Origin: Gaeumannomyces sp. JS-464
Lineage: Eukaryota > Ascomycota > Sordariomycetes > Magnaporthales > Magnaporthaceae
DNA: 64,000 bases
Direction of reading: 5' to 3'
NCBI GenBank assembly: GCA_002197995.1
Contig: NGZR01000001.1
Coordinates: 3,286,001-3,350,000 of the forward strand
Every line of letters starts with the position of its first letter. Position 1 is the first letter of the stretch. The notes beneath the pieces are model-generated. The model was not told where the DNA came from. It saw nothing but the letters and a program-made list of their open reading frames with translations, and did no database searches. Shown piece after piece: positions 9,246 to 21,504 of the stretch. The translations under genes were made by a program, and so were the position numbers.

Positions 9246-11683
9246 TTGGCATTGCGCGCTGTTAGTGCACACTGCCAAATTGCATACAAATCCAATAGGG
9301 TGGCGCACGCTATCCTTAACGGCCCTTCGGCCCGCAGGAGCGCGTCGCTGCCGCACCGGCCCAAGCGCACTTTAGCGCACACGCACCCGAACACGCCGTC
9401 CCCGTTGCGAAACGCGCAACACCCGACAGGGCCCGCACAGGGCCAGGAAGGCCTCCACGGCGTCGGCACCGGCACAGGTGCCCCTTTCCCTTCCCCCCCT
9501 ACCCTACACCCCAACAGCACCCCTCCCCCTTCCCCCCAAGCCCCCACGCGCCACAGCGCCCGACCCCCTCCCCCCGGCCTGCGGGCCCGACCCCCGGGTC
9601 GGCCGCAGCGGCCGCGAAGAAATAATCGCGACCTTTACGCGCAAACAAAGCCAAACGGGCCTGATTTGCGCCACGTTGGCCCGATCGATAGACGCCGGCA
9701 TCGCCTCCCTACCGCCCGAAGCGGCGAGCGAGGCGCACGGCTGGAAAGTCTGCTTTTTGGAGTACGCGAAGGAGGCGCTGCTAGGCCAGCCAGCCCCCTT
9801 CCGGGGGGACGGAAAGGGCCTTGCAGCCCCTGGAGCCCCCGAGCCTTACAACGCGCCCAGCACATAACGCCCGGCCCCGGCCCCGACCACCTACGCGGCC
9901 GCGGCCCGTACGGGGCTATAGCAGCCCTAACCACCCGCACAGGCCTTAAAAAACCGTGCACCCCGGGGGCCCCGCCCACCCGCCGGCCCACAGCCGATTA
10001 CCGAATTTTAGTGAGGATTCCGGAAGAACGGCAGACCTGGGCCAACACCCAAACGGGTTTTAGCATACGCAAAGCTTTTGCCGACAGTAAGAACTTTCCG
10101 TTTACTATAGCGGATGTCCCGGGACTTACCGAATCCCGACGGGATTTGTGTTAAAAGCTAAAACAACGGATATACAAAGCTGGCTCCTCCAGCATCGCGA
10201 GGAGTTAGGCCGCTTATATAATGCTGAAATGGTTAAAAAGCTTAAAATGTGGTTTAATTACGTGGTTACCGGGTGCTTTACGATTTTGGGAAACGGTTTT
10301 AAATACGGAATCCCGGTTACGGAAAAACTGGTTTGGGAAGAAGTTAAAGCCTAAATAAAATGCAAGCCGGTTAGCGTTAGGCCTTTTAAAGCCGGCGTAA
10401 ACTTTTAAAAGCGCATGTCGTGAATTATATCCTTTTATACGCCCGTAACCCCGTTTAAGCTTTAAAGTATTTCTTTTTATTCGCGCTATATTAAACGCTA
10501 CTTGTTTATTACGCAATATACCTCTGGATGCCGCGGGTACCACGTGGCCCGCAATTGCGCTAAAGCCGATAGGTGTTTACAATGCGGGAAAATTACCGAC
10601 GACCGGCAAGCATAGCTGTATACGGCCCCCCCGCAATATGCAAACTATTAAGGTTCTTTTTAAGCCGATTATTTGGATTGCTTTATAAAGCTTATACGGG
10701 TAAACGGCATGCTAAAGCGTTTAATTAAAACGGAGTTAAACGCGGTTAGGAATTTAAACGGGCGGGCGTACCGGGCGGAGGTAAAAAAGGCAGCGAAAAC
10801 CGCCGCCGCCGCCGCCGCTATTATTCCCACTGCCGCTAACTAAGCGGCGGCCTTTATTACCGCGGCCACCGCGGCCACCGCGGCTACCACCATTACCGCT
10901 ATTACTAACGCCGCTACCGCCGCCGCCGCTATTTACGTGGCGGCCGCGGTCGCTACCGCCGGGACACGCCCGTTAAACGGGCAGGCGGTTTAACTAACAA
11001 TCTCGCTTTTATAAGCTACGCCGGTTCCTGAAAAGGCGCTTAACACGGCTGGTAAAAAAAGCATTATGCAAAAAAGCTAGGGTTAGTTTTAATAACTAAT
11101 ATAAAGTATTAGCAATTATAAAGCTAAACTTTTTCAAGCCGAAGGAAAGCATCGAAATAAACGAAAACGCCCTAAAAAACGCCCCGGAAAACGCCGGCGT
11201 GCCCGTTAGCTAATAACCTTAAAGCTAAACCCGTTAATACATTACCGCCATTTTTACCTATACTAGTAGCTAACCAGGGGCAAGCGTGTGGCAATAGGGC
11301 CCGGCGCTTGGGGCTTCGCTTTAAAGGCCGCCGGGCCGTAACCGCTATTTAAACGACCGTTTAACGCAATTAGGCAATAGTGGTAATTTTGCTTTAATTT
11401 TATTAAAATTGGAAAATCGACGTAATATTAATGCAAAAGCTTTTTAGCGTTTAAAAAAGGAAGTTTATATTATATACCTATTTGTTATACGAGCTGTTTA
11501 CCTTAGTAAATAGCTGGCACGATTATTAAATTAAACCCCGGGTAATAACTTACGTACGGAAAAACTTAAGGTTTTAACTAATTGCGAATAAACCGGCAAG
11601 CAATACGCGAAATATCTTTTAGCTTACTATTTCCAAGTGCACTTTTGTTAACGTATATAAGCTTTTAAAGGATTTTTTAAAAC
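9246..11683 (+). mobile_element. Tad1-like LINE (LINE-A): ORF1 and start of ORF2 endonuclease
   Basis: Decayed non-LTR retrotransposon. The Pro-rich ORF1 N-terminus (9478-9867, EEIIATFTRKQSQTGLICAT) leads to the characteristic ILVRIPEE block near 10010. It continues across a frameshift to a nucleic-acid-binding Cys cluster (RGYHVARNCAKADRCLQCGK) at about 10535-10600 and an Ala/Thr-rich tail. From about 11330 the ORF2 endonuclease is readable (KPRVITYVRKN, then FVNVYKLLKD near 11660). GC-rich before about 10150, increasingly AT-rich and stop-laden after. Gypsy-1f inserted at 11684; the endonuclease resumes at 21505. Confidence 0.7.
10792..10975 (+). repeat. GCC-rich low-complexity tract (Ala/Thr-rich ORF1 tail)
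   Basis: Runs of GCC/GCT/ACC triplets encode an Ala/Thr-rich segment at the end of LINE-A ORF1. GC-rich within an otherwise AT-rich, RIPed stretch. Confidence 0.5.
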
Positions 11684-12152
11684 TGTTACGACCGTAATGC
11701 ACTGGTAATTGGAACGGGGATAGGAGGCTTGGGTTAAACCCTAGGGAAAAAAACACCCTTAACCCCGCACCACCCGGGCGGAAAGTTACGTAACAGTGCC
11801 ACGTAATACCGTTAATACTTCCGACATTCGGAGTATTAAACGTATTATTTAATATTTGCGATATTTAAAAAAGCTAAAGTATTACGAAATAGCTAATAGG
11901 ATCGCATACTGGCACAAAAAAACTAGGAAGCTTAAAAGTATAAAAAGAAAGGGTTTTTTTTAGCGTATTAAATAGCTTGGATTAAGGCTTTAGCATTAAT
12001 TAACCTAAGTTAGCTTTAAAGTTTTCCTTTAAGCAAGCAATTAAATTACTGTTACTAATTTACCAGTTTTTTTTTAAATCCCTTGTTAAAATGTACTGTT
12101 TAACACCTTTCCTAAATGGTTTTACCTTAAAAGCAAAAGCTTGTTTGTAACA
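11684..12152 (+). repeat. 5' LTR of Gypsy-1f
   Basis: 469 bp, begins TGTTACGACCGTAATGC and ends TTTGTAACA. Aligns along its length with 21040-21499, the two differing mostly by transitions. Confidence 0.85.
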
Positions 12153-13600
12153 TTTTAACTAATCCTATTTAGCATTTACCAGAAGTACGAACAGTACGAT
12201 TATAGCGACTTTAAAACCTAGCAAAACGGCAGTTACTTTTAACTTCGAATATAATAGCGTAACTTACACCACCGCTAACGCTTTTAATCTTTTCCAACTC
12301 GTAATAAAACAATTATAACAAAGTAAAGATAACCTGGCCGTAGCCGAAGCTAAAATGGCAAAAATTAATAAGCAATCCGAACTTACGGTGCTTACGTATA
12401 AGTTTTGTATACCCGATAAATATAATAGGAAAAAAGGCAAGCTTAGGCCTTTTTTTTACCGAATGCAAAAGGTATTTCCTGTTTTACTAAGCCCATTTCA
12501 GGAAGGAGGAATAAAAAGTCGCTTACGCCGCGACCCGTTTTAACGGCAAAATTAAAAATTGGTTTAAACCCATTTAAGCGGATTATTTAAAAGGGTTTAA
12601 CGAATCGAACGAAAATACGAAAATCGTATTCGCGAGTTTTAACCGATTTGAAAAAATAATAACTAAAGTATTTAAATAAATTAACGAAAAAAAGTGGCCG
12701 AAAAAAAGCTACGTTAGCTCGGGTAAAAAAGAGCAGCGTTAACTTACGTTTTAAAAATTTAACAACTTGTTAATAAATTCGACTAATCCAAGCAAATTAA
12801 AATTACCCACTTTTATAATGGTTTGCGAAACGACATAAAAAACGAAATGGCTAAAATCGAACAACTAAACGCTTTCGCCGAATACGTTACGACGGCCGTT
12901 AAAATCAGCGATAAGTTATGCGAAAAACAGCTAAAAAAAAAAGATAATAGCTTAAAATTGTAGTATAAAGTAAAGCTAATTAAAAAAAAAAAAAGGCCAA
13001 ATAATAACAATTTATAGCGTTAAAAGCATATTTTGGACTTATAAACCTTAATGCTAAAACAACGCATTAAAAGGAAAAAAGGTTAGGTTTTAAAACCTAA
13101 ACGACGGGAAATGGTTTAAATGCGGCCAAATAAGCCATATTAAAAAAAATTGTTTATAACGTAACGAACACTAAATAGCAATAACTCGGAAGGCTAATAT
13201 TAAAGAAAACGATAACCTATGCCCCGAAATAGCGTTTAACTAAACTTATTATTACGAAAAGTTATGCGCGGTGCATAAGCTTAATAAGGACGCATCGTAA
13301 TAGTACCCTTAAAAAAGGGTAGTTATAATGCGCAAAGTGGTTAATAAAAAACCCATTAAATTCGAATACGATAACGAAAGGGAAAAGCGAATAGCTAGCA
13401 AACCCACGGGATTTAACGTAAATTACGACACTATCGCCCGGGTCGCTTTCAAACTCGAAGGTTTAAATGCCCTAAAAGATAACACCACTTTAAAAAAAGG
13501 GTGCGAAGCTTTGTTAAAAGAAAACGAAAAAAAAAGGTTTTTTAGAAACCGATAGCAAGATTAACCGCGAGCCGTTAAAATAAACTTATTTTACGGAATA
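12153..13600 (+). pseudogene. Gypsy-1f gag remnant
   Basis: Capsid/nucleocapsid gene of the retrotransposon. Readable pieces include LTVLTYKFCIPDKYNRKKGK near 12380 and an open stretch at 13328-13555 that follows the knuckle. A degraded CCHC knuckle reads WFKCGQISHIKKNC near 13100-13150. Multiple in-frame stops. Homologous to the gag of Gypsy-2 at 22118-23585 and 50814-52237. Confidence 0.65.
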
Positions 13601-14506
13601 CCCGGAAATGGGTACAAAATTCGAACTAGTAACGTTAACGTTTAACGTTAATAAAGCTTATATTTTGTTTAAATTTTCGAAAAACAACTAATGGTTTTAG
13701 GATTAGTTTAAACCAATCGGAAGAATTATGTACGAAAAACCGGCTTATAACGACGACGGTTAATTCTTGGATTGGTTTCGAAATAACCAAACCGTAACGT
13801 ATTACGGAAAAGTTTACGATAAAATACAAGTAAAAAAGCGGCGGTATACGAAAGGATATCCGTTAAACCACCCCGATTTGCACGTTAATTAAATAAAATA
13901 TATTAAGCTTGTTTTAATAAAATGCATATAAAACGAGTGTTTATAGCATTTAATTACGAAGTTAAAAAACGATTTTTTCCTTTTTAAGGAAAAAAAGGGC
14001 TGGTTAGGCATTTAAAACGAAATTGGCAACTTTTTAAATAAAAGGTTAAATTAGTAAATTTTCGATAATTTGCGGTAATTTTCACACCCTTACTAGCGTA
14101 CTTTATATTTTACGTATTAAAAGTATTGTTATACGTTAATTATAATAAACTTAAATGCAAAATATATATAAAGGAAAAACCCGGGTTTAAATCGACGGGA
14201 AAATACGGTTCGAAACGCTTAAAAGCACGGGAAAAGCACTTAAAATAAAAAATTAAAATATCCACCCGAAACGAAAGCACGGCGTGAAATGTAACGACGA
14301 ATAAAAACTTTAACAGTAATAAACGCCGATTAGTATTAAAATTTAATGGTTATATTAAAATATACACGAAAAAAGCTGAACGTTATAATCGATAACGGGG
14401 TTTAAAGCAGTTACCTTTTTTTAAAAGCAGTAAAAAAGTACGGCATTTTAATACGAAAAAAGGCAAAAGCCGTATAGCTTAAATATTATAAAAAGAAAAC
14501 TAATTA

Positions 14507-16353
14507 ACGTGGTTTATTAGTAAATAACGCATATTAGTAAATAACGCACTTAAACCTAACCATTTGACAATCGACGCGCATGCTAACCTAATAACGCCAA
14601 AAATCCATTTAAACTACTTGGAATTATATACATCAAACATTTTTACTTTTTTAATAAATGCGCGTATTATATCCGGTTTTGCCGCAAATGCTACATCGCT
14701 GATAAGTTATCGTCGCCCTTTTTTCCTAACCTTTATAATCGCGTATTTTTTATTATATTTATCCATTTAGCTTTTACTGGTTTAAAACATTTCGTATTTT
14801 TTTTATAGTAAGTAACTTTTTAAATCGAACACGTGTTTTTTTAACCTTTCGGCGTTTGCTTAATGCTTCGTTCGCCTTTTAAAATATAAACACCTCGTTG
14901 GAAAAGGGCTACTTTATACATTATCGCTTTCGCTTTTTTTGCAATTTAATCCACAATTATATAAATGGGTATTGGAAAACTGCTTTAGTAATTGGAAATT
15001 CGAGTTTTAATATGTTCGGATTGCGAAATTATTTTTTTAATTGTTTTAAGCGTTTTAAAAATCCAAAGTTCGGAATTGTTTAAAAATTTCCTTAAAGGCG
15101 TTAAAGTTCGTAACTTTACATCCAGCTTTTTTAAAACCGAATTTAAATTAAAAAAAGCAAAACTAGCCTTTCGAAACCCTTTTTAAATATTTCTTTTCAT
15201 TATAAAATTAAAAAATGCCGCTTTAAATGCCGAAAAAAACTTAACTTTAATTACGTAGTTAACGTATAACCTTATTAAGTTTTCGATTTATTAACTATAC
15301 GCTCGCTTTATTAAGCCGAAGCATTTAACGTTAAGCGGTTAAAAAAAGTAAAACGAATACGAAAGCATACAAAGCGTAATAATGTTATGTTTTTAATAAT
15401 AAAGCTCGAAATTTGTTAAATGGTGGTTTTTATAACCGTTTAGCATTAACAAACGATAAAACCCCGTAAAACGAGCTGCAATATGTTTATCGAAATGTTA
15501 AATTTATTCCAAACCGAGTTCGTTCGTAATCCACCTATTAGCACTTATTACGATAACTTAATTACGTAAAGAATGAGTTTTTAAATACTAATTAGCTAAA
15601 TAGTACTGCTTTTTAACGATAATAAAAAACGTTTAACTGTAACAATTAACGCTTTAAATAATTATAACCTATTCCCGGTTGCTAAACTGGATTAGCTTTG
15701 CTTTACTACGGCTTTTAACGTTATAATAACTATAACGGCGGCGATTATGTTTATAAAAAAGCCGGTTTCGTCAAAATTGTAAATATCGTTATTTTAAATG
15801 CTATATTTAGTTATAATATTCCGTATAAAGTCGAACTACGTAAAAACGAGTTTAAAATTTTCGCATTTAGCTTTTTAGTAATTATTTTTTCGAATTTAAC
15901 GCGTGCCGAGCTTTGCGCGGCGTTTAACGAATTTGTTAACCTAGCATTTACTAACAGTGCTCGCGTCGCGTTCGGCGAGCAATTATTAGTTATAATTTTA
16001 ATATTAAAAAGTTAAAAAGGAAATGCGCAAAAATTTAGCTTAAATATATATTTAATAAGCTTTTCCTTTCGGATTTCGTTAATTTCCATAATTTTAACAT
16101 GCAATCGCGTTAAAAAGGTTAGCCAGCGCGTTAATAACGCAGCGTGGCTTTAAAAACGTTGTAAATTTTAACGATTAAACGCATGTTTAATTGCGCGTTA
16201 AATTGCATTGCCCGTAAAATAAAACAATTTTAACTTCGTTAAATATAAATGCCATTTGTGGTTGTTAAGCAATTAAAGTTGGAAATGGGAAACGCGAATC
16301 GCGATGGAAAACGCGTTATTCGTTAATATGCGTTACTTATTAATAAACCACGT
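14507..16353 (-). mobile_element. pogo/Fot1-like transposon copy C
   Basis: 1847 bp with TA at 14505-14506 and 16354-16355. The terminal repeat is the GAGTAACGC subtype, strongly AT-shifted. Transposase on the minus strand is heavily broken; the second catalytic block reads LNG. Inserted in the gag-pol junction of Gypsy-1f, so it is younger than that element but still RIPed. Confidence 0.88.
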
Positions 16354-16483
16354 TACATATAATAACGGCTTAATTAATAAAAAAATTAATTATTTTAAAT
16401 TTCAATGTTAACGAAAAAGTTTCGAGTAATTTTGGATATTATATATATAAAAAGGAAAACGTAATTTTAAGTATTTTTTAATT

Positions 16484-16556
16484 GCCCTCGTAGTGCAGTG
16501 GTTCAGCACCGGGCGGACCTTTTCGAAGGTCGCGGGTTCGACTCCCGCTAAGAGCA
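16484..16556 (+). tRNA. tRNA-like head (degenerate, isotype unclear)
   Basis: D-arm GTGC/GCAC and T-arm GCGGG-TTCGACT-CCCGC are intact. The 5' acceptor GCCCTCG faces TAAGAGC at the 3' side, i.e. the complementary CGAGGGC with three transitions. The anticodon arm is abnormal: the only stable stem is GACCT/AGGTC with a 6-base loop, no variable loop and a long linker. I therefore treat it as a tRNA-derived SINE head rather than a working tRNA gene. Confidence 0.5.
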
Positions 16557-17293
16557 CAAAGGACTTTTTGTTCTTCGAACCAAAACCCCGCCTTACCGGA
16601 AAACGCGATTAACAGCAGCCCTTATCACGTGCCCCAAGCACGTGCAACAAACGGAAAAAGCCACAAAAAATGCGACTAAAAACAACCCCTAAGGAAAACA
16701 AGCACGAGGAACAAACGCAAAGTAACGAGCATAAGCCTTAGCCTCATTCGCCACGGTACCGGACCGCCTGCGCCACTCGTTTGGCTTGCGAAATATGGGT
16801 TGCCGCCCCGAACCGTGCATAGGAGGTCCAGGTTGGGAATGCACGTGGGAAAAAAAAGAGAAGAACAAGCACGAGGCCGACCGGACTGGTGCCCCGGGAC
16901 GGCGCACCGATCCGGAACCAAATCGATAAGGGCTAGCGCACGTGCACGCAGGAGATTGCCCCCTGGGATAAATGGCAGGCACACAGAGACGAAAAAAAAA
17001 CAAAATGAGGGAAATAAGAACCCGAGCAATCGCTAACAAGTACAATATCGGTAAGGCGCGTATGGACGCGCCCGTGCAGGGCCACATACAACGTGTCTGC
17101 CGATGCTAAAAACACAAAAAAGCAGTCGTGTGAAGGAACAAGCAAAAGGGTCGGAGCGAAAAGAACAAGTAGCGAAGGCCTATTAGCAAACGGAGGGTTT
17201 TCGCCCAGGACATTTAACTGTACCAAGGTTTCCCCCCTATATAAAACAGCAAAAGCACCGAGGTTTTTATAGACATAACGGTAGTATGAATCA
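16484..17293 (+). mobile_element. SINE-like retroposon with tRNA head and 17-bp target duplication
   Basis: An 810-bp GC-rich block with no RIP-type stop pattern inside a RIPed Gypsy. It starts exactly at position 1 of a tRNA-like sequence. It is bracketed by a perfect 17-bp direct repeat TTAAGTATTTTTTAATT at 16467-16483 and 17294-17310, a length typical of LINE-driven target-primed reverse transcription. A box (TAGTGCAGTGG, 16491-16501) and B box (GGTTCGACTCC, 16535-16545) of a Pol III promoter are present. The body (16570-17280) has no recognisable protein. A TTTTT at 16565-16569 could terminate Pol III early, which argues against a simple full-length Pol III transcript. No poly-A tail is seen. 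No second copy is in the window. Confidence 0.7.
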
Positions 17294-20200
17294 TTAAGTA
17301 TTTTTTAATTTAAAAAGTATAATTTACGAATAAATTGGATTATCGGCCATGTTTAATAGGAAAAGCTATTAGCGATTAAAAAAGTTTAATAGTTATAAAC
17401 CCCGGGTAATAAACATGCGACATTATTAAAAGCAGTTATAACGGCGGTAAAATAAAACAGTTAACTTTAGCAATTAATAACGATAAATTTGCAATTGTTT
17501 AATAGCGATATTAATTAAAGCGAACGAGTGGATTTTATTACGCGGTTAAAAACCGTTTTTAAAAAGTATTCCAAATATTAAAAGTTGTTTAAAAAAACTT
17601 TTTAATTGTATTACCGAAATACAAACCGTTTAATTACGAAATTAACTTTAAAATAAAAGCATAACTTAAGTATTAAAAGCTATACTAATTTAATTTGTAA
17701 TAATAAAAAGTATTAAAAAAACAAATTAAAGAAATTTTAATTAAAGGATTTATTAGGTTTTTAAACTTTCTAATAAGGCACGGAATGCTATTCGTACTTA
17801 AAAAAAAACGGAAAAAAAGCAAATATGTATTAATTACCGTTTATTTAACAAAGTAATAGTTAAAACCCGATATTTTTTGCTTTTTATTAACGAGTTATAA
17901 AATAAACTCGGTAAAACTAAATGGTTTACGGCTTTAAACTTACGCAAAGCGTACGGATTATTAAAAATTAAAAAAGGGCAAAAGTGGATAACCGTTTGCC
18001 GAACCAAATTCGACGTTTTTAAGTTTTTAATAATAACTTTTGGTTTTATTAACGCATTAACCACGTTTTAACGAATAATTAATTACGTATTACGCGAATA
18101 TTTTAATATTTTCGCTTTTATAAATTTAAATAATATTTTAATTTTTTCGAAAACGGTAAAAAAATATAAAAAATATGTGCATAAAGTTTTATAAAAGCTA
18201 TAAAACGCAAAGCTTTTAATTAACTAAAAAAAAGTGCGTATAGTACGTTTAAAAGGTTATTTTCCTCGGGTTTATTATTACGCTAAAAATGTGCGTATAA
18301 AACTTAAAAATGTATAAAAGGTTAAAAACTAATTTATATTAATAAAAGTTAAAAAAGCACGAAATTTTTTAAGGTTTTTAAACTTTTACAAACGGTTTAT
18401 TTAAAGCTTTAGCAAAATAGCAGCAGTATTTGCGAATTTTACTAAAAATAATACGTAATTCCATTAAGGGAAATAAAAACAAAAAGCTTTTAAAACATTA
18501 CAAAACGCCGTAATATAAAAACCGGTATGAATAATGCTAAACTTAAATAAACCTTTCGAAATAAAAACTAACGCGACGAATTACGCGATTAAAAGATAAT
18601 TTAAATAGCGAAACGATTAAAAAAAACTGTACCGTATACTTTCTTTTCGTAAAAACTTAACAAACTTTAATTAAATTACCAAATTTACGATAAAAAGCTT
18701 TTCGCGATTATTTGCGATTTTAAAAAGTAGCGCTTACATTTGTGCGAAATAAAGCATTAAGCTATAATATATACAAATTATAAAAATTTGTTACATTTTA
18801 TTATTAGCAAAAACGTAAATAAAAAATAAATTTAATAAAGCGAGTTTTTTTAAAATTACGATATTTGGATTAAATACCAAAAAAATCGAAAAATGGTTAA
18901 ATAAACGCTTTTAATTAACGACCGAACTATAAAGTCGATATACCGAAATAAACGCGTATAACTTTAACTTAAAAATTTAATAAATTTTTAATTCCGGTTT
19001 AACGAACGCTGGTTAAAATAAAACGGTAAAAGGAATAACTTTTAAAAAAAAATCCAACAAATTTATAAGCAATTAACTTACGGTTATTAAAAGGTAATTT
19101 AAATTTGGAAACGATTTCGGCAATATTATAAGTTTACCGAAATTAAACCCGAAATACGCGAAGCAATTAAAAATTGTAAAAATTATGCAAAAAATAAAGC
19201 CAATAGGTATAAACCTTATAAATTGCTATAACCTTTGCCCGCGTTTAGTAAAGCATGGCAAAAAGTTATTTTAAATTTCGTTATTAAACTATTTAAATTA
19301 AAAAAAACTTATAACAAACGTTTAATACAATAGCATTTTAGTAATAGTAAATAAGCTTATTAAATACGCTTTATTTTTACTATATAAAAAAAGCAACAAC
19401 GTTAAAAAGTTAACGTATGTTTTTATTAAAAACGCAATAGCGGAATATAAAACGCCGAACCGCTTAATTACGGATAGAAATAAGCTATTTATAAGCAAGT
19501 TTTAAAAAAGATTTACAGCTAATTTAAAAGTAAAACACTTTTTATTAACAGTTTATTATTTTTAAACGGATAAGCAAATAAAACGAATAAATTAAAGTAT
19601 AAAATAGTATTTCCGTTATTACGTTAATTATAAACAAAACGATTAAGTATAACTATTTTTCATAGCTTAATTCGCGTATAACAATTCGAAATACGAAAAT
19701 ATAAAAATTATACCTTTTTTGTGAATTACGGGTTTACATTTACAGCTTATAAAAAACTAAAAGTAAAAACGCATGCTTTAATAACGGAAATAAAGGTAAA
19801 AGAATTTACCAAATTGCATAAACACTTTTAAATAAAGCTTAAAAAGTTATAATTACGTATATCCACTTAACCTAATAAAAAAAGGATTAAAAAACCGACT
19901 TTTAAAAAAGGGAATAGCGTTTAGCTTTTTCAACGTAATATTAAAACAAAATAATTAAACGATAAGTTAAACTATAAAGAATTAGGACTTTTTAAGGTAT
20001 TAAAAAAGTGTTAAACGTTAATTACGAATTTTAATTACTATTAATTATAAAATCCCACTTTGTTTTTCACGTTTCTTTATTTTAATTAGCGCTATTAAAT
20101 TTTAAAAGTAATAAGTTAATAAAGGTTAGCGTGAAAATAAAAATACGAAATCGAAAAAATCCTAAATAAAAATGTAATCGACGGAATTAAACATTACTTA

Positions 20201-20310
20201 GTTAAATAAGCAAAGTACGAAATCGAGGAAAGCATTTAAAAAAAGGAAACGAATTTTAAAAAAGCGCTGGAAGCTTTAAAAAAGTACTAACGAAAAGCTT
20301 TAAAAAAAAG
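17294..20310 (+). pseudogene. Gypsy-1f pol: RT, RNase H, integrase, chromodomain
   Basis: Reverse transcriptase is readable from about 17780 (GMLFVLKKK, RYFLLFINEL, KFLIITFGFINALTTF near 18050), followed by RNase H and integrase. The C-terminal chromodomain reads KYEIEKILNKNVIDGIKHYL at about 20128-20200, then AKYEIEESI. The chromodomain in active relatives directs integration to heterochromatin. Riddled with TAA/TAG; no functional product is possible. Confidence 0.75.
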
Positions 20311-20469
20311 TTAACATTAGTGTTAAAATTTCAAGTTCGATTTAAGATACCCGCATTAAAATAACTTATTAAACTAAAATAAAGCGAGGAAATTAAAGTT
20401 TAAATTAACCCCGAAATCGGCTTAGTTTGAAAATAACGAGAGAAATTTAAGAAATGGCAAAATAAAAAG

Positions 20470-20650
20470 TTCGATAAAAGCTTATTCGGCCGCTTTTTTA
20501 ACCTCCTCCCGTTTAACCCGTTTTAATTCCTTAATGCTATTTAAACTACGACGGATTATACGAGCGTACTTTTCGCGTTAAAATTTCTCCTATTTTCGCA
20601 AACGCTTGCGTTTAATTTTTAAACAACGGATTTCGTTAAAAACCAAATCC
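20470..20650 (-). pseudogene. Antisense basic/coiled-coil reading frame downstream of the chromodomain
   Basis: On the strand opposite to gag-pol, between the chromodomain and the 3' LTR, a frame reads KIKRKRLRK, then IIRRSLNSIKELKRVKREEV. The same antisense peptide, IRRGINAMEELKRVKREKV, occurs at the equivalent place in Gypsy-2r (38100-38300). Charge pattern and Leu spacing suggest a short basic coiled coil. Function unknown; stops interrupt the frame. Confidence 0.45.
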
Positions 20651-21039
20651 ATTTTATCGCGAAATTTCGAAAATTGCGAAACCGCGTGCAAAAGTTAAAC
20701 CCGCGAAAAACTTAAAACGTTACAATTTACGGGGTTGGAATAAACGCATTTTAAATAACCAAACGAATTAATAAAAAAAGCGCGACAAAAAAAATACCGC
20801 GAAATTCGCAATTGGAATAAAAAGGCATTTAACGCTTAATAATAAAAGCGATTTAAAAATATCCCTACGACGAACCGTGGAAAAACGTGCGGAAAAAAAG
20901 GCGCGTTTTTACACCCGACCGGATATTTTGTTAAGAAAAAAAAGGATAAAGGTTAGCGAAAAGGAAAGTATTTATTACTAACGGAAAGCGGGGCGAACGG
21001 TTATAGCTAAAAGGATTTAGCTTAAAAAGAAAAACCTAA

Positions 21040-21499
21040 TGTTACGACCATAATGCATTAGCAATCGGGACGAGGATAAAAGGTTTAAATTTAACCTTAA
21101 AGAAAAAAATACTTTTAACCCGCAATACCCGGGCGGAAAGTTACGTAATAGTGCTACGTAATGCTGTTAATATTTCCGACATTTGAAATATTAAACGTAT
21201 TATTTAAAATTTGCGATATTTAAAAAAGCTAAAATATTACGAAACAGTTAATAGGATTGCATATTAGCTTAAAAAGTTAAAAAGTTTAAAAGTATAAAAA
21301 AAGGGGTTTTTAACGTATTAAATAGCTTAGATTAAAACTTCGGCATTAGTTAACTTAAATTAGTTTTAAAGTATTTTTTAAGCAAGTAATTAAACTATTA
21401 TTACAAGTTTACCGGTTTTTTTAAGTTTTTTATTCAAGTGTACTGTTTAGCACCTTTTTTAAATAGTTTTACTTTAAAAGTAAAAGCTTATTTGTAATA
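21040..21499 (+). repeat. 3' LTR of Gypsy-1f
   Basis: 460 bp, begins TGTTACGACCATAATGC and ends TTTGTAATA (CA to TA by transition). Followed by the AAAAC target duplication. Confidence 0.85.
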
Positions 21500-21504
21500 A
21501 AAAC

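Larger units (their letters stand above)
11684..21499 (+). mobile_element. Gypsy-1f: full-length chromodomain Gypsy retrotransposon, heavily RIPed
   Basis: LTRs at 11684-12152 and 21040-21499 both start TGTTACGACC, and the element is flanked by a perfect 5-bp duplication AAAAC (11679-11683 and 21500-21504). Order on the plus strand: LTR, gag with zinc knuckle, protease region, RT, RNase H, integrase, chromodomain, an antisense-coding 3' region, LTR. Stops are everywhere, mainly at expected Gln and Trp codons. It carries two later insertions: pogo C (14507-16353) and the SINE-like element (16484-17293). It inserted into the endonuclease domain of LINE-A. Confidence 0.88.
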
